64,000 nt of DNA from positions 17,413,001 through 17,477,000 of the forward strand of contig NC_088342.1 of NCBI RefSeq assembly GCF_036884655.1, read 5' to 3'. Below are positions 1 through 9,186 of this stretch, piece after piece; positions within the stretch are counted from its first letter, which is position 1, and the number at the start of each line of letters is the position of its first letter. The notes below the pieces were generated by a model. The model saw nothing but the letters and a program-made list of their open reading frames with translations. It was not told the origin of the DNA and did not search any database. The position numbers and the translations under genes are program-made. The DNA is from Musa acuminata AAA Group (taxonomy: Eukaryota; Streptophyta; Magnoliopsida; Zingiberales; Musaceae).

Positions 1-767
1 AACATTCATAATGCCAATTTATCATCAATTTGCCACATATCTCCCCCTTTGTCATCAACAAAAAGGAGAACATTCAACAAGGCAAGTGTTTAAAAAGAAC
101 TATTCAAGTAAGTTCAACACCAATTTATCTAAGTTAGCAAAAATGAGAAGTTAAGCAAAAACTTTGCATGATAACTACTTTTGGATAAGCTAACATTTTT
201 TACTTTGGATGCTCAAAAGCTTTTTGGTTCTTCTTGAGACGTGGAAGTTTCTTTTTTCCTTTATCATAAGGAGAAGAGGAGGAAGGGTAAGGAAGGAATT
301 CATCAAGAATCAAAATCATGAAAGGATTTGAACCAAGTCAAATGAAAATAAAGGATTTGAATCAAGCTTCTAGTTCAATAAGGAGAAGGGATTCATGACA
401 AGGATCAAGATATCTATATGAAATCAAATCTCCATTCTTGCAAGTGATCATCACATACTAAAAATTCATAAAATTCTTCTTTCATGAGAAGAGTAAGGAA
501 GAATTCATGGGAAAGTAGCATCATATGAAAAAATTCACAAAAAAACTTCATAAATCAAATTCGTTTCTCATTAAAAACTCATAAGAGTGAAATCCGTAAG
601 AGATGTATTTGTCAATGAATTCCATGAGTAAAGAGATTAAGTGTATCAAAAATCATTAAGTGATGGAGTAAGAGTATTAAATAAATTTGACACCAAGTAA
701 ATTGATAATTCGGATTTCATGAAAGCTTTAAAAAATCAAGAAAGTCCGGAAAAGATATACAACAAAC
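1..767 (-). other. M1 3' non-coding spacer between pol and 3' LTR
   Basis: This AT-rich stretch follows the RNase H stop on the minus strand. It matches the spacer at 57,940-58,495 closely, including the phrase around positions 45-65, which on the minus strand reads TTGTTGATGACAAAGGGGGAGA. That is one of the family's repeated polypurine tracts. No coding potential is visible. The true 3' polypurine tract and 3' LTR of M1 lie beyond the left edge. Confidence 0.75.
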
Positions 768-1395
768 TCATGCATTCAGATAGTTTAACATCCCTAACTT
801 TCTTCTAATAAAATCAAATTGTTCTTCATTTAAAGGTTTTGTAAAGATATCGACTAATTGATGTTTCATATCAATAAACTCTAAAGATATGTCATGGTTA
901 TTAACATGATCTCTTATGAAATGATGCATAATGTCAATATGTTTAGTTCTAAAGTGTTGAATAGGATTTTTTGTTAAACATATCGCACTTGTTTTATCAC
1001 ATTTTATGAGAATATTCTTAAGGTGAATCTTATAATCTTCTAATGTATTTATCATCTATACAACTTGTGCACAACATGCACCAGCTGCTATATACGCTGC
1101 TTCGATTGTAGACAATGCAACCGAGTTTTGTTTCTTGGAAGACCAAGAAACAAGTGCATGACCTAAGAATTGATATGTTCCCGATGTGCTTTTTCTATCT
1201 TCTCTACATCCAGCAAAATCCACATTAGCATAAGCAATTGATTCAAAGTTTTCGGATTTTGGATACCATAATCCTAGATCAGGGGTTCCTTTAAGATATC
1301 TAAGAATTCATTTTACTGTTTTAAGATGAGATAGCTTAGGATTAGATTAAAATCTAGCACAAAGTCCTATACTAAACATGATGTTCAGTCAAGTT

Positions 1396-2899
1396 TGTTG
1401 AATCTTGGATTTTGATGATTAAACTAATCGATAAGTGTTTATGTTTTAATCTGCGTTTTGAGTGACAAAGGATGCTTCGATCAGGATGAGACAATTAAAG
1501 TAGGAAGAATCATGTTGTGCCAGGAGAAAACATGTCAGAAGATTGGATGTCAAGCTAAGGATATCGGAGTTGCGGAGTCAACTGGCCGATTGGGCAATAG
1601 GTCGCAAGAGAGGACGATGCGCCGAAGAATCGGACGAAGCATTGAGGGACCAATGACATGCCGGAAAACTTGATTAATGCTTAGTATTAATTATCTAGAT
1701 CGAAGTATGTTTTACATTTGCAGGAATAACTACGATAGCAAGGCATGAAGCAAAATGAAGTCCTGGAGTCAAGGACGTAATTACATTAGGAGTTCGAGAG
1801 TTCGTCGGAAGTCCGGACGTTCGTCGGAAGTTCTATCAGAACTAGCCGAGAAGTCTCAGAGCATGCCAGAGAAGCTCATTGGAACTCACCAAGAAGTTCG
1901 TCATGAAGTCCAGGAGCTTGTTGGGAGTCCGTCGGAACATTGCCGAGAAATCGTCGGAAGTTCGCTGGAAGATTGCCGGAAGCTCGCCGGAAGAATAGAC
2001 ATAGGGACTTGTTTAGCTTAGCAAATGTCATAGGATTTCGTAGTTAGCACGTAATTGGGCTTGAATTTGGGCCAACCCAATTAGGGGCTAGGTAGGCCCA
2101 TGTAAGGACTATGTTGGGTCCAATGAGAGGCCCAAACAGTGGCCCAAAAAGTCTTATCGTTGTGGCATAGTCTTCGAGACTATATCAGGCGATGGTACCA
2201 CTAGTCTGGGTGGTTGTACCACCCCTAGTAGGGTGCTAGGCGGTGGTACCACCAATCTAGGTGGTGGTACCGCCTAGGGCAGTGTCAGCGTTAGATTGAC
2301 ATTGGGCGGTGGTACCGCCCGTGCCCGGGGAACCTGAGATGGGAAAGTTTTAGGCTCCAAGTTTTAATCAATGTGAAGCCTATAAATACCCCTCTCATCC
2401 CTGGTTAAATCACACAAGCACAAAGAGTTTAAAAAAGAAAGGAACACTGCTAAAATCTTGTGTGATCTCCTCTCCCTCTTCTAAGTGTTAGACTAGTTTG
2501 AGAGGAGTAAGTGAGTGCTTGTATGGGTTGTCTCATAAACCCGATAAAAGGAGAAGAGGGGTATAAAAGGTGATTGGCCTTCGCCTATTGAAGGAAGGCC
2601 TCTAGTGGATGCCGGTGACCTCGTTGGAGGAGGAAGCCGAAAGTGGATGTAGGTCACGTTGATCGAACCACTCTAAAATTTGGTTTGCGTTTATGTCTTG
2701 AGCAATTTACTTTAACTGCAAACCTCTTCAATTGCTTACTGCCTTCAATTCATTTATGAACATATTTCAAAGTTATGTTTCCAAAATCAATTTTCCACGT
2801 CGAAATCAGCTTTTATTATACGAAGGTTTTTTGAAGACGTAGTTTTTACCGCTGCACTAATTCACCCCCCTCTTTTAGTGCCAACTCTTGATCCTAACA
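1396..2899 (+). mobile_element. Solo LTR of the main Copia family inside M1 RNase H
   Basis: The insert begins TGTTGAATCT and ends ATCCTAACA, and no internal region is attached. It is flanked by AAGTT (1391-1395) and TAGTT (2900-2904), a 5-bp duplication with one changed base. Joining the flanks restores the RNase H/RT sequence seen in X near 32,300. The LTR has the extra ~300-bp module A near its start, a palindrome array at about 2190-2310, a TATA box at 2381-2388 and the conserved CACTAATTCACCCCCC end. A solo LTR of this kind arises by recombination between the two LTRs of a once complete element. Confidence 0.92.
2381..2388 (+). promoter_or_regulatory. TATA box of solo LTR 1396-2899
   Basis: TATAAATA follows the family's conserved TTGAAGCC/TTGAGGCC stretch. 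It lies just downstream of the palindrome array and marks the U3/R boundary region. The same box recurs at the equivalent place in nearly all LTRs of this family here. Confidence 0.75.
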
Positions 2900-5879
2900 T
2901 AGTTGCAATAAGGTGTAGTAAACTACCTATCATACCACTATAAGTTTTCTGATCAAAGCTTTCTCCATTTTCGTCCATGTCTAACTTAGTGGAGGTACAC
3001 ACAGGAGTATTGATAGCTTTTGATCCATCCATATTAAACCGTTTCAGCAATTCTAATGCATATTTGGTTTGACTAAGAAAAATACTATCACTAAGTTGTT
3101 TGATTTGTAAGCCTAAAAAAAAAGTTAGTTCACCCATTAAACACATTTCAAACTCTAGGCTCATACACTTAGCAAATGATTCGCATAAGGATTCATTTGT
3201 AGAACCAAAAATAATATCATCAACATAAATTTAAACAACAAGAAAGTCATTTTCAAAATTTTTAATAAACAATATTTTATCGACCTTGCCATTAGAGAAA
3301 TTATTTTAGATAAGAAATGAGTTAAGTCTCTCAAACTAAGCCCTCGGGGCTTGTTTTAATCCATTTAGAGCTTTAGTTAACTTAAACACATGATTAGGAA
3401 AAAGAGAGTTCTCAAATCTGGGTGGTTGTTCAACATAAACTTCTTCAGAAATAAAGCCATTTAATAAAGCACTTTTAACATCCATTTGAAATAACTTAAA
3501 ATTATTACTACTAGCATAGGCAAGGAGCATCCTTATGTCTTTTAATCTTGCTATAGGAACGAAGGTTTCTTCGTAATCGATACTTTCTTCATGGTTGAAA
3601 CCCTTGACCACTATTCTAGCCTTGTTTCTAACCACGATACCAAATTCATCTTGCTTGTTTCTAAAGACCCATTTAGTACCAATAAATAAATGGTCACTAG
3701 GTCTTGGAATAAGCCTCCACACCTCATTTCTCTCAAATTGGTTCAACTCTTATTGCATTGCAATAACCCATGAATCATTTTTCAAGGCTTCATCAATATA
3801 TTTCGATTCAATTTGAGAAAGAAAAGCTACGTTTGCACAAAATTTTTTAAAGGAAGAACAAGTTTGAACACCCTTTGATGTGTCTCTTATGATTAGCTCC
3901 TTAGAATGAATATCTACATACTTTCATTCCTTGGGTAATGATGTTTCAGAAGAAGATATATCCAAATTGCTAGTTGGAGGAGAGGGTTTATTTAAATTCA
4001 AAGCATCAAAATTAAGATCATCATCAAACTCATTTTTCATAAATTCGGAGACTTCATTAAAGACAACATGAATAGACTCTTATACGACCAAGGTTCTTTT
4101 ATTAAAGATATGAAAGACTTTTGAAATAGAAGAATAACCAAGAAAAATGCCTTCATTGGATTTTGCATCAAACTTTCCTAAGGCATCTTTTTCATTCAAG
4201 ATAAAACATTTACAACCAAAAACTTTAAAGTACGAAACATTGGGTTTTTTATCATTCCATAATTCATAAAGAGTTTTGGAAAGTAATGGTCTTACTAGAA
4301 TCCAATTCATGACATAGCATGCCGTATTAATAGTTTCGGCTCAAAAATATTTGGGTAGGCTATGTTTGTTCAACATGATTCTTGCCATTTTTGTAAATTT
4401 CTATTATTTCTTTCTACTACGCCATTTTGTTAAGGATTCCTTGGAGTAGAGAAATTATGGTTGTATCCATTAGATTCACAAAAATTTTGAAAATCACAGT
4501 TTTAAAATTTGCCTCTGTGATCACTCCGAATTGATGAAATCATAAAGCGTCTTTCATTTTGAATAAGTTTAAAAAACTTAGAAAAATACTGAAAGCAATC
4601 ACTCTTGTGTGCCAAGAAGTATGTCCAAGTGTATCTACTATAATCATCTACAATTACAAAGTCATATTTGCTACCTCCTTGGCTTTTTATGTCAATTGGT
4701 CCAAACAAATCCATATGGATCAATTGCAATGGTCTAGAGGTGCTTATTTGATTCTCTGATTTGAAACTACATTTTATTTGTTTTCTTAGTTGACATACAT
4801 CACACGCATTATCTTTAACAAACTGAATGTTAGGAATACCTCTTATTAGTTCTTTAGATGAGACTTGAGAGATTAGTTTCATGCTAGTATGATCTAATCT
4901 CCTATGCCAAAGCCAAACATTGTCATTCAAAATCGAAAAAAACATTTCATTACAAAGATCATCAATGTCAATAGTGTATACATTATTTTATTTTAGGGCA
5001 ATCATAGATTTGTTTTTGTGTGGTTGTTCAATAATGCAAGAATTGAATTCAAACCTAATGATATATCCTTTATTACATAATTAACTAATTCTCAAAAGAT
5101 TATGCTTTAATCCATCAACCAACAACACATCTTTAATAAAAAAGTTGGATATGTTACCTATGGTTCCCTTGCCAATGATTTTACCTTTGTTGTTGTCTCC
5201 GAAGGTGACATATCCTTTGTCTAGGCTAGTGAGCTTAGAAAATTTAAATGGATCTTCGGTCATATGCCTTGAGCATCCACTATCAAGGTACAATCTCTTG
5301 CTCCTAACTTATGATGATAAACATTTATACAAAAAAGAATGATTTTTAGGTAACCATTTGATCTTGGGTACCTCAAAAATCGATCTACTCAACTTATCAT
5401 TGTGTATAGAGTTCTTTATAGTTCCTTTAGGAACCCAAATTAATTTGTGTTGACTATATCTCTTAAATGGACATTTATAAACAACATGTCCGAGTTTGCA
5501 ACAAAAGTTGCAATTGGTGGGGGGTGATACATGCAAGGTAGCCTTTAATAAAGGTGGTTAGATTTTGGTGAGAGCTATTCACAAATCCAATTTTGCCTTT
5601 TCTATGAACGTGACCCTTATTGGCAAGGATCATGTTCAAGGACTTATTACCAACCTCAAATTTTTCTAAGGTTTCTTTGAGTAGCAATTTTCCTTCTTGT
5701 ACCTCTAAGTGTTCACACTTAGTGCATGGAGGCAAAGAAGTATTATCATGCTTAAAATTTTTAAAATCAATATTTAAAAAGGTATGCTCCTTTTTCAAAG
5801 AATTATACTTTTTACTCATTTTTATACATTTATCAAACAATTCATGAAAAGCACTTAAAAGCTTATTGAAAGATAAATT

Positions 5880-7222
5880 TATTGAATCTCGAATTTTGAT
5901 GATAAAACCAATTGATAGTGTTTGTGATCTAATATGCATTTAAGTGACACAAGGCTAACGTTAATCAGAAAAGGTAAATTGATCAAAGCAGGAGGAATCA
6001 GACGTTGGGCTAGAGCAAACATGTCAGAAGATTGGACGTTAGGCCGGAGGAATGGTCAACGTATCGGCATAAGGCTTCGGGTTGTGAATTCAATTATCGG
6101 GCTAAGAAGATTGGACATTACACCAAGAAGATTAGACATTGCACCAAGAAGATTGGATGTTGCGAGAAGACAATATGCCGACTGGGCAATACACCAAAGG
6201 AGAGGACGATACGCCGAAGGATCGGACGAAGCGCCGGAAGAACCAATGACATGCCAGACAACATAAGATTCGCTTGTAATCAATTATGTCTAGATTGAGT
6301 TAGTTTAGAGTCTAATTTAGTCAGTTTAGAATATAATTAGACCAACTCAATTAGAGGCCAACTAGGCCCAAAATAGTACTATTTTGGCCAAGAGAAAGGC
6401 CCATTTAGTGACCCAAGTTTGGGTTGTGTTGGGTCAAGTGAAAGGCCTAAACAGTGACCAAATAGGTGAAACCATCATGACACAATCTCTGAGACTATGT
6501 CAAGCGGTGGTACCACCCAGACACACTCTCTAAGAGACTGTTAGGCAGTGGTACCACCATACTGGGCGGTGGTACCACCTAGTGTTAGGGTGTCAGGCGG
6601 TGGTACCTCCCAATGTTAGTGTTGTAGGCGATGGTATCGCCCAGCCCAAGTAATGGTACTACCCGTACCCAGGAAACCCAGGATGAGACATTTTTAGGCT
6701 CTAAGTTTGAATCAACTTGAAGCCTATAAATACCTCTCTCATCCCATGTTAACAAAAATAAGAATTGAGAGTAGAAATGAAAGAAAACACTACTGTAATG
6801 TTGTGTGAACTCCTCTCAAAGATCTAAGTGTTAGTATAGTTTGAGAGAGAAGTAAGTAGGGGTGTAAATGTTCTCTCCTAAGCCTACAAAAGGAGAATAG
6901 AGTTGTAAGAAGGAGGTTGATCATCGCCTATTAGAGGAAGATCGTTAGTGGATGCTGGTAGCCTCGACGGAAGAGGAATCGGTGGAGTGGATGTAGGTCA
7001 CGACGACCGAACCATTATAACTCGGTTTGCATTTACCTCTTACAATTTATATTTACTGCAAACTGCCCTTCTTTACTTGCTTTACATCCACTACACTCTT
7101 TCATATCCTTTCAAGTTAACATATTCTGAAACGGGTTTAATAGCAACAAGATTTTGAACTGACATAATTTTTACTGCTGCACTAATTCATCCCCCCCTCT
7201 TAGTGCTAACTCATTCCTAACA
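5880..7222 (+). mobile_element. Solo LTR of the main Copia family inside M1 gag
   Basis: The insert starts TATTGAATCT (second base G changed to A) and ends CCTAACA. The 5-bp target duplication AAATT is perfect (5875-5879 and 7223-7227). Removing the insert rejoins gag sequence that matches X near 14,400. A TATA box lies at 6725-6732. This LTR carries module A but lacks the GTCGGAAGTTCGCCGG module present in most relatives, so it is a separate structural subtype. No internal region remains. Confidence 0.92.
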
Positions 7223-7517
7223 AAATTTGCATCTAGTGAACTACTTACCTAATCTCCGATAGCCATTAGTGCATAGTTGGTGATCTCCTTGTTGCTTTGT
7301 TCTTTGCCTTCAAAATTGCTCGAATCATCCCACGTTGCTTTAAGCGCCTTCTTCATCTTTGGTTGTCTCTTCTTCATTTGGGGACATTCGCTTTTGAAAT
7401 GTCCCGGTTTCTTGCATTCATAGCATATAACTTATTCTATCTTGGGTTCAATTTTATTTTTAGTGTCATTTTTAGATTTATTTCGTTTTATGAATTTTTT
7501 GAACTTTCTTGTCAAGA

Positions 7518-7641
7518 GTGCCAAGTCATCAAATCTACGACCTTCGTGTTATCAGCACGATGCTCTAACAAACTGAGCTAATAGGTTAACCTATCAAAAA
7601 AAAAAAAACTTATCAAAAAAAAAAAGGGTGCCAAGTCATCA
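7518..7641. repeat. 14-bp target duplication flanking the tRNA-like insert
   Basis: GTGCCAAGTCATCA occurs at 7518-7531 and again at 7628-7641. In other gag copies the sequence is present once, encoding the DDxALLT segment, so the second copy was created on insertion. The length (14 bp) fits target-primed reverse transcription by LINE machinery and not LTR integrase, which makes 5 bp here. Confidence 0.88.
7532..7627 (-). mobile_element. Retroposed tRNA-Ile-like fragment with poly(A), antisense arrangement
   Basis: On the minus strand the sequence from about 7588 to 7534 reads as the 5' three quarters of a tRNA. It has a D arm (GCTCAG...GAGC) and an anticodon stem TCGTG/CACGA around the loop CTGATAA, anticodon GAT, and then the start of the T arm. 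The acceptor stem and most of the T arm are missing. The closest nuclear tRNA I know is tRNA-Ile(AAU); several differences are G-to-A or C-to-T at former CpG sites. The plus strand ends in two A runs (13 and 11 As) separated by CTTATC. Thus the tRNA part is antisense to the poly(A) end, unlike a normal SINE. A 14-bp duplication flanks the insert, which breaks M1 gag. Confidence 0.8.
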
Positions 7642-8398
7642 TATAGTCCTCATTACTTGAGTTTTCTTTCAAGTATTCTTCATGAGTTCTTAGTGTCATA
7701 TTCTTCCTATTCTTTATAAGGTTGTTCTCAAGCTCTTCATGAGCATTGTAAGTCATTTCGTAGGTCATCAAAGACCTAATAAGTTCTTTGAACGGAAAGT
7801 TATTCAAGTCTTTGGCTTCTTGAATTGTCGTTACTTTAGGATCCCAACTTTTTGTGAGGGATCTTAATATTTTGTTAAAAAGTTCAAAATTGGAAAACCT
7901 TTTACCAAGTCCTTTTAGACCATTGACGACATCTATAAACCGGGTATACATGTCTCCAATGGTCTTACTTGGTTTCATTCGAAACAATTCATAAGTATGA
8001 ACTAAAAGATTAATTTTGGACTCCTTTGCTCTACTAGTGCCCTCGTGAGTGATTTTGAGTATATGCCAAATATTAAAAGTCGTTTCACAAATAGACACTC
8101 GATTGAATTCATTTTTATGTAAGCCGCAAAACAAGGCATTCATCGTTTTGGCATTTAAAGCGAAAGTCGTCTTCTCCAACCCATTCCAATCGTTTATTAG
8201 AAGAGAAGACATTTGAAAGTCGTTTTCCATAATATTCCATAACTCAAAATCCATATGAATTAGAAAAATCCTTATTCTAATTTTCTAATAGGTGTAATCC
8301 ATCCCATTAAACATGGGTGGACGTCTGATTGAGTGATCCTTTTGGTTACTGGCAAATGACATCTCTCTTGGTTTTCAAACCAAACCAAGAGTGACCTT

Positions 8399-8410
8399 GA
8401 TCTGATACTA
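8399..8410 (-). promoter_or_regulatory. Primer binding site of M1
   Basis: On the minus strand, TAGTATCAGATC lies two bases inside the 5' LTR end. It is a two-mismatch form of TGGTATCAGAGC, the 12 bases complementary to the 3' end of initiator tRNA-Met. This fixes the strand of M1 and the internal edge of its 5' LTR at 8413. Confidence 0.85.
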
Positions 8411-8412
8411 AT

Positions 8413-9095
8413 TGTTAGGATCAAGATTGACACTAAGAGGGGGGTGAATTAGTGCAGCGGAAAAATTAGAGAGTGGCAATTGACGAAAACCGTTTTGTTT
8501 TTCTTGAATGAATAGAGAGGAGGGGATTAGACAGTTTGTAATTAGTAAAGTTGAATGCAGTAAAGAGATTAAGCTGTAAGGAATGAACACACCGAAATTT
8601 ATAGTGGTTCGGTCGTTGTGACCTACATCCACTTCCGGTTCCTCCTTCGTTGAGGTTACCGGCATCCACTAATAGTCCTCCTTCAATAGGCAAAGACCAA
8701 CCACCTCTTTACAATGCTTTCACCATTTCACGGGTTTAGGAGATAACTCTTATAAATCTCACACCTCTTCTTGGATGATTACAAAGCTAAAGAGAGGGAG
8801 GAGGACTCTTCTCACTTTTACAACACTTTTAACACCCCAACACTTAGATTTTTTTTACACTTTGATTGCACTTTGTTACCCTTTAATGCAGAAATGGGTG
8901 GGGTATTTATAGGCCCCAATGGCTTCAAAATTGGAGCAAAAAAGTATCATATCCTGGATTTTCAGGGTACTGGATAATACAACTGCCAGTATTGGGTGGT
9001 ACCACCGCTTGACACTCTGACACTAGGTGGTACCACCGCTTGACAGAGTCTCAGATACTGAGCTCTAGCAGTACCATCCCTTGATAGGGTGGTAC
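8413..9095 (-). repeat. M1 5' LTR, first piece (U5, R and part of U3)
   Basis: The stretch starts TGTTAGGATC, the reverse complement of the family LTR end, and includes GTGAATTAGTGCAG. A reverse TATA box lies at 8904-8911 and palindrome units at about 8990-9095. It stops inside a GGTACC palindrome, where element X is inserted (TSD GGTAC at 9091-9095). The LTR resumes at 35596-35638 and 40915-41418. Confidence 0.88.
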
Positions 9096-9186
9096 TGTTG
9101 AATCTCATATTTTGATGATGAAATTAATTGTAAATTGTTTGATCTAATCTATATATTGAGAAAAGTGTGCAGGATTAACTACGATA

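Larger units (their letters stand above)
768..5293 (-). pseudogene. M1 pol remnant (protease, integrase, RT, RNase H)
   Basis: Read on the minus strand, this is a decayed Copia pol. Protease starts near 5293 with [14 protein letters not shown] ([10 protein letters not shown] is the usual core). Integrase lies at about 4945-4080: the pre-integrase WLWHRRL, the CDVCQL zinc-binding end, DLFGPID and SDHRGKF, where the usual DHGGEF is altered. RT lies at about 3746-3000 with its catalytic YVDD encoded at 3216-3227. RNase H runs from about 3000 to a TGA at 768-770 and is split by a solo LTR at 1396-2899. Frame changes and stops occur in every domain, so no functional polyprotein can be made. The domain order INT-RT-RH identifies Ty1/copia rather than gypsy. 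Confidence 0.88.
5309..8362 (-). pseudogene. M1 gag remnant
   Basis: The minus-strand ATG at 8360-8362 begins a Copia gag (start MSFASNQ, like the other copies). The body at 8254-7613 carries the conserved THEGTSR and RMKPS segments of the capsid-like region. The frame is broken by an early stop (W to stop near 8290), by the tRNA-like insert at 7532-7627 and by a solo LTR at 5880-7222. The C-terminal part at 5536-5309 keeps a CCHC knuckle, CNFCCKLGHVVYKC. In the closely related E4 gag a second, upstream knuckle is intact; here that region lies around 7400 and is degraded. Gag would form the virus-like particle in the cytoplasm; this copy cannot. Confidence 0.85.

Noticed and set aside
1755..2021. 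Open frame of 88 codons in an LTR as a possible gene
   Set aside because: It lies wholly in LTR sequence, recurs only as repeat variants, and its openness follows from a short stop-poor repeat. It has no start-site conservation.
7297..7581. Plus-strand 94-codon frame across M1 gag and the tRNA-like insert
   Set aside because: It is antisense to gag and runs through the retroposed insert.
7534..7588. Functional tRNA-Ile gene
   Set aside because: The acceptor stem and most of the T arm are missing and poly(A) with a TSD flanks it, so it is a retroposed fragment.
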